DNA of 64,000 nucleotides from UBA1672 sp051967755 (GTDB taxonomy: Bacteria > Pseudomonadota > Alphaproteobacteria > Micavibrionales > Micavibrionaceae), in the NCBI GenBank assembly GCA_051967755.1, contig JBQDYD010000002.1:1-64000 (forward strand), written 5' to 3'. Positions 37,201-45,722 of this stretch are shown piece after piece. The translations under genes and the position numbers were made by a program. Each line of letters begins with the position of its first letter. Position 1 is the first letter of the stretch. Below the pieces are notes generated by a model. The model was not told the origin of the DNA, searched no databases, and saw only the letters and a program-made list of their open reading frames with translations.

Positions 37201-37267
37201 GGCGGGGTGAACGGCGATATGCTTTTTGTTATCAAGATTTTGCGGTAATCAGATTTTATTATTTATA

Positions 37268-38788
37268 TTATATCGCCATACGGCTGCTTGTAGCCGACGT
37301 TTCTACGTCAAGAAGCTCAGGGTTGGTTGGTGTTTCATTAACCATGTTCGGATTTTCCGCCATGTTCCCTGCTATATATTGATTATATGTAGCAAGGTAG
37401 TTTTGCACATCATTTAACTGTTCTTTGTCCATGGCTTCTACAGAACTCTCAAAGTCGTCTTTTGCTGCTTGTGAGCGATCCGCAAAATAAGCATGTCTGT
37501 AAGGGTCTTCTTCAGATGCCATCTGACTTTCGAAATACTCTACGCGAGCCTTTGATTGTAGGAGGTCAAGGACGTCTTCGCGTTCATTTAATGATGCATG
37601 ATCACCTGTGAGTGATCCGGACAATACGTCCTGTAGGTTTACAGAGGGAAGTTGATCATATAGCCCCTGTGTGATTTCTGCATTGCCGCTTATGTGGTCA
37701 TAGGCGTAATCGATTGCATTCATGCTTATTTCGCCTGCTGTTACGGCTGCGCCGCCGGTAAATTTGACGACATCAGCAGTCGCAGACGGAAGGCGATCAA
37801 TATTATCTGCAATATACGTGCCGCCATCTTTAATCATTAAGGCCAAAGAAGATGGCTGTAACGAATCTCGTAAGTCATCTTGTACGTTATATCTCTCTGC
37901 CCAGTCATTAAAAGATTGCTGAACGCCTGCTTCGCCCAGCACAACGGTGGGGTCGGCGCCTTGGGCAATATGTCCTGCCATGATAACATTGTATTCTGTA
38001 ACGGCCTCTGGTGGAATGTCTCCGTTATTAATTGCCGTTGCCAGCTTGTCTTTCAACTCCGCAGCTTCTGCACTGTTTGGCAACATTCCGATAATTGGTA
38101 TGGCGCCAAGAATAACCATGCTCGTTTTCTTAACCACAGGCCCCGCGGCTTCGGAAACGACATTATAAGCTCTCTTTAACGGGCTATCCATTTTGGGAGA
38201 GTTAGGGGCGCTGTAATCTAAAGGCTTTAATGGCTGCGTCTTGAGGTCATCGCCTGCGCGCGCATAATCCGTGCGTAAGTCACCTTTACCTAACGCACGA
38301 TCAGGAACATTTTCTAGCTGTGTTCGATATCCTTCTAGATGCTCAATCCAACCACCATCTGATACAGACCGAATTTCCGGAGTTACGCCTGTTTTGTCTA
38401 CGACTTCATCGAAGTCTTTTTTAAACAATCGAAGCCCTCTATTATAAGGGTCACGCATTAATGTCCCAGCATGGCCATCACCTTCTGTAAATTGGGCCGG
38501 AGTGAAGGTAAATCTTGTATTGTTTGTTTCGCCTCCGTTAAAAAAAACAGCACGGCCATCAGCCTCATTTATGAAATACTTTGTATCAGGATCATTTAGA
38601 CTTTGCCGTACGTGCTGCCGAAAGTCTTCTTTATCAAAGGCAGTAAGGGGGTCACCTTTTGCCCTGCCACCTGTTCTTTGATTGCCGGAACTATTTTCAT
38701 TACGAAGATCAGCCAGTCGCCTTTCACCTGCGTGTTCAGTAAGGCTGTCTATGTATAGCTCAACAATATCTTTTGACGGTTCACTCAT
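37268..38788 (-). CDS. unrecognised protein with one central hydrophobic segment
   Basis: 506 residues. The first ~200 residues are polar (GDPLTAFDKEDFRQHVRQSL, GGWIEHLEGYRTQLENV), one membrane-spanning or signal-like stretch lies at about 222-243 (TSMVILGAIPIIGML then SAEAAEL), and the rest is helical and acidic. No family recognised. The start overlaps the stop of the upstream 131-residue gene by 4 bp (ATGA), so they are co-translated. Size, polarity and the small acidic partner are reminiscent of effector-chaperone or effector-immunity pairs, which is only an inference. Confidence 0.65.
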   Translation of the reverse strand: MSEPSKDIVELYIDSLTEHAGERRLADLRNENSSGNQRTGGRAKGDPLTAFDKEDFRQHVRQSLNDPDTKYFINEADGRAVFFNGGETNNTRFTFTPAQFTEGDGHAGTLMRDPYNRGLRLFKKDFDEVVDKTGVTPEIRSVSDGGWIEHLEGYRTQLENVPDRALGKGDLRTDYARAGDDLKTQPLKPLDYSAPNSPKMDSPLKRAYNVVSEAAGPVVKKTSMVILGAIPIIGMLPNSAEAAELKDKLATAINNGDIPPEAVTEYNVIMAGHIAQGADPTVVLGEAGVQQSFNDWAERYNVQDDLRDSLQPSSLALMIKDGGTYIADNIDRLPSATADVVKFTGGAAVTAGEISMNAIDYAYDHISGNAEITQGLYDQLPSVNLQDVLSGSLTGDHASLNEREDVLDLLQSKARVEYFESQMASEEDPYRHAYFADRSQAAKDDFESSVEAMDKEQLNDVQNYLATYNQYIAGNMAENPNMVNETPTNPELLDVETSATSSRMAI

Positions 38789-39180
38789 GAATTCATCTTT
38801 TTCTTAAATTCTTCGATTTCTTCTTGTGTCGTTAAATTTTCAAATAAAATATCGAATAAATCACCGCATGTGGTTTCGAAATCTTCGTTGTCATCAATTT
38901 TGGAGTCGTAAATTAAATCAGAAACAAAATTTTCTGCTTCTTTAAAAACTTTAAAGATCAGTTCTGTTTGTTCTTTTGATATTATTTGATGATCTTCACC
39001 TTGTTTATCTTCCAGAATAGAACGTACAGTTTGCGCCTGATCCTTCGTGAAATGACGAATACTGAATTCTAAATCATCAAAAAAATCGTGAAGATAGGTA
39101 GCAACCTGCACCAGAATATCTCTTTCATATTCTGACAATTCAAACCGACGATCACTATTTTCAAGGGTTGTTATTTTCAT
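38785..39180 (-). CDS. small acidic partner protein
   Basis: 131 residues, strongly acidic and helical (DDLEFSIRHFTKDQAQTVRS, NEDFETTCGDLFDILFEN). No family recognised. It is the first gene of a two-gene unit with the 506-residue protein (ATGA overlap). Charge and size would suit a chaperone or immunity protein; it could equally be an unrelated regulator. Confidence 0.6.
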   Translation of the reverse strand: MKITTLENSDRRFELSEYERDILVQVATYLHDFFDDLEFSIRHFTKDQAQTVRSILEDKQGEDHQIISKEQTELIFKVFKEAENFVSDLIYDSKIDDNEDFETTCGDLFDILFENLTTQEEIEEFKKKMNS

Positions 39181-39339
39181 TGTTTACCGCTACGCAATCC
39201 CGCATTTTTATTATTAACACGTAGAAATGTCATGTTATAAATTTCAACTCAAAAGTGCAAGTTTTATGATTTCAACACAGGTGAAATCTTCGTATTATTT
39301 TGCATGGGCAGCTATTATACATTGTAAGAGGGAAAAATA

Positions 39340-40173
39340 ATGGCAACAGGTTTTGAAACATGGCTACTTGGCTATGCCGGCGGGAAGCTGGCAGATTCAA
39401 TCTTATCTTTTTTTAAGGAAGACGGATTTATAAAAGAGTTAAATACAGCATTGGAAGATTGGGCAAAAACCTTGCCTGACCATGCGGGTTTATACAGCCC
39501 AAAAGCATTGTTTCCTAATGAAGGTAGGCTGATAGATTTAAATGAGCACCCTAAATTGCGTGTTGTCAGAAAAAAAATTGAGGATTCTGAAATTCCCACG
39601 ACAGAAGAATTTAACCAAGCTTTACTGGAGCAATTTCAATACATAAAGAAGACGATAGCTGAGCCACAGCAGTTTTTTACAATACCTGAAAATGAGGCTG
39701 AAAAGCATTTAAATAGGCTCGCGGAAAAACTACGTAAAACCTGCGAAAATAATGATGATCTTTTTAAGGGGGAGGTGATTAGACTTCTCAAAAATATTGC
39801 CGGTCAACAAAGTGACAATCACAACATTTCAGTAACAGATTTATCCTCTAAGCAGAAACAATTAATCAGACGTCTATATCAGCATGAAAAGTCTTGTTGC
39901 CGTATTTCGGCGCCAAAGGGTGAGTATAAATGTTTATGGGTTCCCGGAGCGTTAGGCCCTATGCAATGGGGGTATGAAAGAACCCCGAAAGAGGTCGAGC
40001 TGTCCGGAAAGGATAGGGGGGATAGGGAAAATAGGCTAAGCTGGCTGTATGTTGTGAAAGACCTTTTGCAAATGGGGTTTCTTGAGGATGTTGAGGGGCA
40101 TGATGGCCATTTTCAACTATCTGAAAAAGGTCTTAGGGCCGGAAATACCCTGTGTGAAACTAATGTGCAGTAA
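39340..40173 (+). CDS. hypothetical protein, possible winged-helix C-terminus
   Basis: 277 residues, ribosome binding site GAGGGAAAAATA. The start MATGFETWLLGYAGGKLADS looks like a short amphipathic N-terminal segment. The middle is helical and charged, and the end (WLYVVKDLLQMGFLEDVEGH then FQLSEKGL) has the look of a winged helix. No family recognised. It is single and convergent with the next gene. Confidence 0.6.
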   Translation: MATGFETWLLGYAGGKLADSILSFFKEDGFIKELNTALEDWAKTLPDHAGLYSPKALFPNEGRLIDLNEHPKLRVVRKKIEDSEIPTTEEFNQALLEQFQYIKKTIAEPQQFFTIPENEAEKHLNRLAEKLRKTCENNDDLFKGEVIRLLKNIAGQQSDNHNISVTDLSSKQKQLIRRLYQHEKSCCRISAPKGEYKCLWVPGALGPMQWGYERTPKEVELSGKDRGDRENRLSWLYVVKDLLQMGFLEDVEGHDGHFQLSEKGLRAGNTLCETNVQ

Positions 40174-40181
40174 CAATTATC

Positions 40182-41330
40182 CTAATAATCATAAAACTTC
40201 ACGTAACCCTCATCATAAGAAATTGCGCCGTCATCTTGCTGTCCGTCTGCAAGGCAATAATCATGCCCCATTGGCGACAGGAGGATCGTCAGGTTAAGGC
40301 CGCCATCCCAGACATAGGCTTTATCGCTTATGCCGTATTCTTCGCCTGTTACGAAGAACCGCCCGTCTTTGAGTTTCTGGTTAAAGGAATATCCTGCGTT
40401 CACGCCTTCCAGCTCACTAAAACAATCCCATATATCATTGCCTGAATAGGTTTCCCAATGAATGGTATCCGGTTTGCTTCCTTGAAATGCGGCATAACAG
40501 GTATCGCGGTTATCATCTGTTTTTGGCAAAATGAATTTCAGATTAAATGAGAGTTCTTGGCGGTTATCGACATAATCTTTGCGGCGCTTATCGCTCCAAC
40601 TGTTAAATGCGTTGCTTTTGACGTATGGAACATTGCCGTATTTTTCGGTAATCTCTTTCATGCGCTGCTGATATTTTTCTCTGTTTTCTTCGTCTTTCTT
40701 TAGCCTTTGTGCTTCGCTTTCTATATAGGCTGTGATGTCTTTCTCTCTCATGCGCTCAAGAATTTTTTGATGGCTCGCTGCGTTTGCTTCCTTGATTTGT
40801 TGTCCAAATAGCTTGCTTTCTAGTTTTTTATCGTCATCTGGTTCGGGGCGAGTATAATCAGCACGCTTATCAATGCCGACGGGTATCTTTTGCAAACATT
40901 CACCCGTGCCTCGATCCCAGACATTTATCAGGAAATCATCCGCCCATGTAATCAGGCGCTTATCGTCTAAGATTTGCGCCCCCAAAACGGAGCCGAAATG
41001 CATGTCTTTTAATTCCAAAAGGTGCTTGCCTGTTTTTAAATCCCAAAGCCCGCATTGATAGGCATCGTCATGTTTTAGACGGCGCCACGGATAATCATCA
41101 AAGGCGCGCCAAATAAAATTGTAGCCAAGCAATAAATCATCAGGCATCTGAATGTAACGGTTTATCGCGTGAGAGCTCTCAAGCTCTATAAAGCTTTCAT
41201 CTTTGCGGATAAAGGCGCAATCATCGCCTTTAAACCCTTTGCCCTCGGGTGAAAGTAGGCGTTGATAGCGCCTTAGGCTTTTATACTCATCCGGTATGGG
41301 AATGTGCTTGAAAATATCCATGGTGCGCAC
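40182..41330 (-). CDS. WD40-like beta-propeller protein
   Basis: 382 residues without signal peptide. Propeller-like blades are visible: CGLWDLKTGKHLLELKDMHF, ITWADDFLINVWDRGTGECL and a later KAYVWDGGLNLTILL. A charged helical insertion (about 175-245, rich in Lys and Glu) interrupts the propeller and is probably a coiled coil. A protein-binding scaffold is the likeliest role. Start could be the Met at residue 4. Confidence 0.6.
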   Translation of the reverse strand: MRTMDIFKHIPIPDEYKSLRRYQRLLSPEGKGFKGDDCAFIRKDESFIELESSHAINRYIQMPDDLLLGYNFIWRAFDDYPWRRLKHDDAYQCGLWDLKTGKHLLELKDMHFGSVLGAQILDDKRLITWADDFLINVWDRGTGECLQKIPVGIDKRADYTRPEPDDDKKLESKLFGQQIKEANAASHQKILERMREKDITAYIESEAQRLKKDEENREKYQQRMKEITEKYGNVPYVKSNAFNSWSDKRRKDYVDNRQELSFNLKFILPKTDDNRDTCYAAFQGSKPDTIHWETYSGNDIWDCFSELEGVNAGYSFNQKLKDGRFFVTGEEYGISDKAYVWDGGLNLTILLSPMGHDYCLADGQQDDGAISYDEGYVKFYDY

Positions 41331-41449
41331 CGCATTGTAGGTAAAAGACTATCATTAATTTTGCAGTAGTATCAGGTTATTATGCGTGCCTAAGCATACG
41401 TTTTTCAACCAAAGATAACAAATTTTTTGGTTGCGCTTGTCGGTTGATG

Positions 41450-41956
41450 CTAACCATCGAACTTACTACTCAATTCTGTTTTTATGCGGCGAGGTAAACT
41501 GACTTTTTTCTTTCCAAAAACTGCATCATTAATGTCAAGAATATCATCATGCAAGCGATCAAAGTCATCGGCTGGGTAGTCATAAAACCCACCTGCCGGG
41601 TAATCACTGAATACGACTATTGCAGAGCAAAGGTTTAGGAATTGTCGCTTATGTATTTTCAGGATATTGGATGTGTGTGCTTGTTTGCTGATAGAAGATT
41701 GCACGTCGCTCAATGCGTCAAGGGGAACATGACAGTCAACCGTCACATCATCCGTGGTTTTCGCATATTTCAGGAAATCGATAAGTTTCTTTTTCCATTC
41801 AGGTGAGGCATGTAAAATAACGTCATCATCCTCAATGGAATGTAACGTAATTTGCGGCTCTAAAATTGCTGTCGGGCTCGCCAACGTCATCACCCTTTTT
41901 ATCTTTGCCTGAGTATACTCATTCCAACGAAGGGTCGCAATAATTGCCATGTTCAT
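41450..41956 (-). CDS. hypothetical protein
   Basis: 168 residues. No family recognised. It has a mixed alpha/beta look (ITLHSIEDDDVILHASPEWK, FDRLHDDILDINDAVFGKKK) and a basic C-terminus. There is no clear ribosome binding site; the start overlaps the end of the preceding small gene by 38 bp, or translation may begin at the Met at residue 23 (41890). It is the last gene of a short run of small minus-strand genes. Confidence 0.5.
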   Translation of the reverse strand: MNMAIIATLRWNEYTQAKIKRVMTLASPTAILEPQITLHSIEDDDVILHASPEWKKKLIDFLKYAKTTDDVTVDCHVPLDALSDVQSSISKQAHTSNILKIHKRQFLNLCSAIVVFSDYPAGGFYDYPADDFDRLHDDILDINDAVFGKKKVSLPRRIKTELSSKFDG

Positions 41957-42098
41957 CCGCAGGCGCGGCGTGTCGCCTGCGGTGGTCGGAAAAGCGTTCG
42001 CCGTCTACGCGTTCTGTTCTAAAACCATTCACTTTCCATGGCTTACATAATTTACAGCCCGCACGGCGGTTTCTTGGTCTTTTACGTTTATGATGCAT
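41919..42098 (-). CDS. small basic CxxC protein
   Basis: 59 residues from the ATG at 42098 (AGAGGAAA upstream). The sequence KRPRNRRAGCKLCKPWKVNG matches a small, basic, conserved alphaproteobacterial protein with a CxxC pair that I know only as hypothetical. It overlaps the end of the 44-residue gene by 11 bp. A longer in-frame ORF up to 42263 exists, but that part overlaps the 44-residue gene out of frame. Confidence 0.6.
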   Translation of the reverse strand: MHHKRKRPRNRRAGCKLCKPWKVNGFRTERVDGERFSDHRRRHAAPADEHGNYCDPSLE

Positions 42099-42222
42099 GA
42101 TTTTTTCCTCTACATTTATATTTATTACGTTTCTTTTTCTTATCCGCCACAACACGCGCCCGATATTTGGGTGTGCGTAAATCTTGGGCGATAAGGTTTC
42201 GTTTTGGTGGTGGTGCAGCCAT
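42088..42222 (-). CDS. very small basic protein, DUF7230-like
   Basis: 44 residues, with a strong AAAGGAGAT ribosome binding site before the ATG at 42222. The core KRNLIAQDLRTPKYRARVV followed by a Lys-rich tail is a conserved small-protein pattern. The order N-x-L/I-A...L..P.(Y/F)R.RVV..KK also recalls the ribosome-rescue factor ArfA, but this is only a resemblance. Overlap with the next gene (11 bp) indicates a small operon. Confidence 0.6.
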   Translation of the reverse strand: MAAPPPKRNLIAQDLRTPKYRARVVADKKKKRNKYKCRGKNHAS

Positions 42223-42263
42223 GATCTATCTCCTTTGAGCTTTACCGGTATCATTCGTGCCAT

Positions 42264-42566
42264 TGTCTTTCTCCTAAGTTGATTAACACTTAGAAGAGCG
42301 CACCTTTTTTGGGAGAGCGATGGGAAGGCACGGAAAAACGCCGGGGAGTGAAAATCACTTCCGGTTCAAAAAATCCAATAATGCGAAAAATTAAATTGCC
42401 TGATAGGAATGTACATCAAACTTCTCCGTTTTATCAAGAAAAAGAAAACACCCTTGATGGCGCACCTAATAGTATCGCGTAGTGTCGCGGCAAAAATAAT
42501 GGTTTTTACTGTGGGCTTTATGCTAACTATAGATGGCAGTAAATAGAGAAAAAACTGAGAAATAAA
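42264..42566. other. intergenic region between divergent small genes
   Basis: 303 bp that separate the minus-strand small-gene run from the plus-strand gene at 42567. It must carry both promoters. It holds a short AGTG/CACT hairpin near 42350 and a GGAGAAAG ribosome binding site (minus) next to 42264. I see no RNA gene or conserved site. Confidence 0.4.
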
Positions 42567-42950
42567 ATGCCGTTTGAAAACGATCATAGCAATCACCACA
42601 AACCATTTACCATTGATCGAGAGCGGGATATTATCCTAACCGGAAAGCCGGCAGGGCAGGATGCTGTGTACCCTTTTTACCTTAAATGGCACGGCCAAGA
42701 CGTCAAATTTGCAGGAGAGCAAGAAACGGTTAATCGTTATAAAAACGAAGAGGGAAAGTGGCGTTTTGACCTCCGCTGGACAATCGATACAATCGTTATT
42801 CCTGAAAACTTCCCTGAAAGTCATGACGAAATTTTAAAAACAATTTCACAAGCGCTTGATACATATGGTGAGCATCATAACCGCAACCGAATTGGCACGG
42901 TTGATGTAACTTTCTCAAAGCATGCTTTTAAAACTGAGTGGTATTATTGA
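42567..42950 (+). CDS. hypothetical protein
   Basis: 127 residues. No family recognised. The chain is rich in aromatic and charged residues (YPFYLKWHGQDVKFAGEQET, KWRFDLRWTIDTIVIPENFP) and looks like a small alpha/beta domain. The ribosome binding site is weak (GAGAAATAAA). It is the last chromosomal gene before the tRNA-Gly border. Confidence 0.5.
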   Translation: MPFENDHSNHHKPFTIDRERDIILTGKPAGQDAVYPFYLKWHGQDVKFAGEQETVNRYKNEEGKWRFDLRWTIDTIVIPENFPESHDEILKTISQALDTYGEHHNRNRIGTVDVTFSKHAFKTEWYY

Positions 42951-42958
42951 TATGCAAT

Positions 42959-42981
42959 AAAAAACACCTCAAGTGAGGTGT
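42959..42981 (-). terminator. Rho-independent terminator of the tRNA-Gly locus
   Basis: On the minus strand ACACCTC-ACTT-GAGGTGT is followed by six T. It lies about 20 bp after the CCA end of the tRNA-Gly fragment, so it is the original tRNA terminator. Confidence 0.75.
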
Positions 42982-43001
42982 CGTGTTTCGTTGAAAATAA
43001 A

Positions 43002-43046
43002 TGGAGCGAGTGAAGAGATTCGAACTCTCGGCCCCAACCTTGGCAA
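43002..43046 (-). tRNA. tRNA-Gly(GCC) 3' fragment, island attachment site
   Basis: Read on the minus strand: anticodon loop TTGCCAA, stem GGTTG, variable loop, T-arm GAGAGTTCGAATCTCTT, acceptor strand CACTCGC, T and CCA. The sequence upstream of the anticodon loop is not tRNA-like, so 5' half and D-arm are missing. This is the pattern of the distal att copy made when an element inserts into a tRNA 3' end. Because the terminator is still downstream (lower coordinates), the element extends toward higher coordinates and the whole tRNA should lie beyond its other end. Confidence 0.85.
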
Positions 43047-43135
43047 ATTTCCGAACCGCTCGCAAAGCCGCAGAAATCCTATAAAAAAATTTTCATTTTT
43101 ATCAATTTTAGCGTGAACAATCCATGAACATAAAT

Positions 43136-43158
43136 AAAAAGGGGTTCAATTGAACCCC
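43136..43158 (-). terminator. palindromic hairpin with T run (minus strand)
   Basis: GGGGTTCAATTGAACCCC (43141-43158) is a perfect palindrome; on the minus strand it is followed by five T, a terminator-like form. A second hairpin, CAACCTC (43165-43171) with GAGGTTG (43184-43190), follows at once. No minus-strand gene precedes them, so they may insulate the island border. Confidence 0.5.
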
Positions 43159-43393
43159 AGGCCGCAACCTCTTTTTAGAAAATGAGGTTGATTAGGTGTA
43201 TTTTTCTATTGCCAGATAGGGTGTTCATTGGCACAATTTATACGTGCTTGTTGGTACGCCTGCTCGTTCGTGCAAAGATTTCATCAGCTAACAAATTGAT
43301 AATATACCCTTTTACTAAGCTTATTATCTGACCAAAGATTACGAACGCTATAATTCCGGATAATAACTTAGTCAGTATAGGAAAGGCTATATT

Positions 43394-44179
43394 ATGAACA
43401 CGATTGACTATTTTAAACTTCAAGCAAAAAACCTCTTTAGAGATTATAAAACAAAAAAGCCCGTTTTTGACGGAGCTATTGACGACTATCTTTACGAGTA
43501 TGATCCAAAATATTTTGATATTGATAGCATTATTTGCGATTTCGATATTAACGAAGATAACTTTAGCTTGATGAAGGCTCAGCATGTTATTGCTTATATG
43601 GCTGGTTTCAGAAAGTGGACAGATTTAAACAAAGCATCAAAAGCAGAGCTAGAGCTTGGTAAACTGCTATTCGACAACCAAGACAAAATAGATATAGAAG
43701 ATTGGGAAATGTATATCCTTGGCACTGAGCACGATAACAACATATCATTTGATGCCGAAGCGAGAATAGAAATACTTAAGCAAGCCTTTGTAAACGTAGA
43801 GGGACACGAAAACCCTTTTGGTGATTATCGCTTAAATCTCAACAAACATCAGCAAACCAAAGAAATATCAACACGGCCAATTCCAAAAACAAAGCCTGAT
43901 GTTCAAATTATATCCCTTCCATTGAACAAAACAGATCGGGCGGAATTCATCGAAGTTGCAAACAGCGTTTTTGAAACTGTGATGTGCCGCATGGAGCCTC
44001 GCAATCCAGAAATTACTCGTAAACTTTGGGATGCTAGGGATTATGTTGATAATGCATTACTGACAAAGGATATGCTACCCATAAGCAAAAGTTATGCGCT
44101 GTCATTGATAGACGCTTTTTTGGTGCATCATGTTCTTGGTTTAGCAACGCAAGCAGATAAAATGGCTGCGCATGCATAA
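43394..44179 (+). CDS. hypothetical protein, glyoxalase-related N-terminus
   Basis: 261 residues, AGGAAAGG before the start. The N-terminal region (YFKLQAKNLFRDYKTK and LMKAQHVIAYMAGFRKWTDL) resembles the short domain I know from glyoxalase-superfamily-related proteins of mobile elements ('..A..HGY..W..L'). The C-terminal ~80 residues form a separate helical unit. Function unknown. First gene of the island after the border; a hairpin follows its stop codon. Confidence 0.6.
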   Translation: MNTIDYFKLQAKNLFRDYKTKKPVFDGAIDDYLYEYDPKYFDIDSIICDFDINEDNFSLMKAQHVIAYMAGFRKWTDLNKASKAELELGKLLFDNQDKIDIEDWEMYILGTEHDNNISFDAEARIEILKQAFVNVEGHENPFGDYRLNLNKHQQTKEISTRPIPKTKPDVQIISLPLNKTDRAEFIEVANSVFETVMCRMEPRNPEITRKLWDARDYVDNALLTKDMLPISKSYALSLIDAFLVHHVLGLATQADKMAAHA

Positions 44180-44185
44180 TAAAAA

Positions 44186-44216
44186 GAACTTGCCTCTGTA
44201 TTAGGGAGGCAAGTTC
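44186..44216. terminator. 11-bp stem hairpin after 43394-44179 gene
   Basis: GAACTTGCCTC (44186-44196) pairs fully with GAGGCAAGTTC (44206-44216) across a 9-nt loop. An A5 run precedes the stem, giving a T5 run on the minus strand; on the plus strand no long T run follows. Probable terminator, direction uncertain. Confidence 0.6.
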
Positions 44217-44316
44217 CTTACTATCTAAATAATGTTCCTTTTATCACAAACATTAATCAGTGTTGAAAAATATGTATTTTTCGCTGTTTTTGGGTTGTCT
44301 GTACGATTTTTTCATT

Positions 44317-44410
44317 CCGGCAAAACTACCGGCAAAACTAGAATATTTAAATGTTTATAAACATATGATATATATAGATAATATATAGGCAAAAATACCG
44401 GCAAAAAATA
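44317..44410 (+). promoter_or_regulatory. CCGGCAAAA direct repeats before fic
   Basis: Two exact 12-bp repeats CCGGCAAAACTA (44317-44328, 44329-44340) and two related sites, TAGGCAAAAATA (44386-44397) and CCGGCAAAAAATA (44398-44410), flank a very AT-rich 45-bp stretch. The last site touches the ATG of the Fic gene. Position suggests operators controlling the Fic promoter. Confidence 0.65.
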
Positions 44411-45604
44411 ATGAAAAAAGCACTAAACGAACCAATAGGATTAATGGAGCCCATGCTTCCACAAAGTGGGAATAGTGAGTTAGGTGATTTAGCGCTTGAT
44501 CTGGTTTCAAAAGCGAGCGCATTTGCTGGTCGTCTTAATCCTGTTGTGCGTACATCCATTGGTGATCTCGTACGTTCAATGAATTGCTATTATTCGAATC
44601 TTATTGAAGGGCACAACACCCATCCACGTGATATTGATCGCGCATTATCAGAGGATTTTTCTGCGGAACCTGAAAAACGAGCGCTACAAAAAGAAGCTGT
44701 AGCGCATATCGAGGTGCAAAAAATGATCGATACGGGACATCATATTGGTGCGCCTCCGCTTTCAGGGAAATATGCGGCGTGGCTACATTATGAGTTTTGT
44801 AGCCGGCTTCCGGAAGAGCTTCTCTATGTTGAAAACCCAGACACTCAAGAACGCATCAAAGTTATTCCCGGTGAATTAAGGGACGGAACCGTAGTCGTTG
44901 GAAAACATTTTCCTCCATATCCACAAAACCTACCCAATTTTTTAAGACGGTTTGATGAGGCATATGAAAGTAATAGGCTATCAAAAACAGATAGGATTAT
45001 AGCCAGCGCGGCTGCTCACCATAGACTTCTCTGGATACACCCGTTTTATGATGGTAATGGGCGTGTTGCCCGCCTCATGTCATATGCTGCACTTTTAGAG
45101 TTGGGTATTGGTAGTGAATTATGGTCTGTAGCGCGAGGACTTGCTAGAAATGTAGAAGAGTATAAGTCGTTGCTTCAAGCAGCAGATCAACCACGGCGCG
45201 GTGATCTTGATGGGCGCGGCACTCTCTCACAAAATGCACTGACATCATTTTGTAAGTTTTTCTTAAAAACGTCGATTGATCAAATTGATTTCATGGAGAG
45301 TCTTCTGGATTTTAATACTCTATCAGAACGCATGAGAATTTACGTTGAAGAAGAGATTGCTTTTAAGCGGCTCCCAAAGGGAAGTTATCCCTTGCTCAGA
45401 GAAGCTTTGCTTGTCGGCGAGTTTGATCGTGGGCGTGCGCAAGAATTAACTGGGTATAAGGAACGTATGGCTAGAGACGTTGTTTCCGATTTGCAGAAAA
45501 AAGGGTTTCTTATCTCTGATAATACGCGAAGCCCATTAAGATTAGGATTTCCTATTGAAGTTGTTGAGCGCTGGTTCCCGTTACTATATCCGACGACGCG
45601 CTAA
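44411..45604 (+). CDS. Fic family protein
   Basis: 397 residues. Fic motif HPFYDGNGRVAR from His210; inhibitory motif Ser62-Glu66-Gly67 (SNLIEG) N-terminal to it, class II. The C-terminal ~100 residues (ALLVGEFDRGRAQELTGYKE) look like a winged helix. It should transfer AMP to an unknown target when the inhibitory helix is released. The start codon has no Shine-Dalgarno and lies directly after the CCGGCAAAA repeats. Third Fic gene of the window; the three share only the catalytic core. Confidence 0.92.
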   Translation: MKKALNEPIGLMEPMLPQSGNSELGDLALDLVSKASAFAGRLNPVVRTSIGDLVRSMNCYYSNLIEGHNTHPRDIDRALSEDFSAEPEKRALQKEAVAHIEVQKMIDTGHHIGAPPLSGKYAAWLHYEFCSRLPEELLYVENPDTQERIKVIPGELRDGTVVVGKHFPPYPQNLPNFLRRFDEAYESNRLSKTDRIIASAAAHHRLLWIHPFYDGNGRVARLMSYAALLELGIGSELWSVARGLARNVEEYKSLLQAADQPRRGDLDGRGTLSQNALTSFCKFFLKTSIDQIDFMESLLDFNTLSERMRIYVEEEIAFKRLPKGSYPLLREALLVGEFDRGRAQELTGYKERMARDVVSDLQKKGFLISDNTRSPLRLGFPIEVVERWFPLLYPTTR

Positions 45605-45722
45605 AATGCAGATTGTTTATTTACCCGCCCTCCTAGCCTAGCGCGCTCAAAATCTTATTCCCATCGAAAAACAATCACTAATGTCGAAAAATGGGCATAT
45701 TCTCGGTAAAAAGTCGAAAACT

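Noticed and set aside
42099..42263. Upstream extension of the 59-residue gene
   Set aside because: It has its own Shine-Dalgarno (TTAGGAGAAAGACA), but it overlaps the conserved 44-residue gene out of frame; a short leader peptide remains possible.
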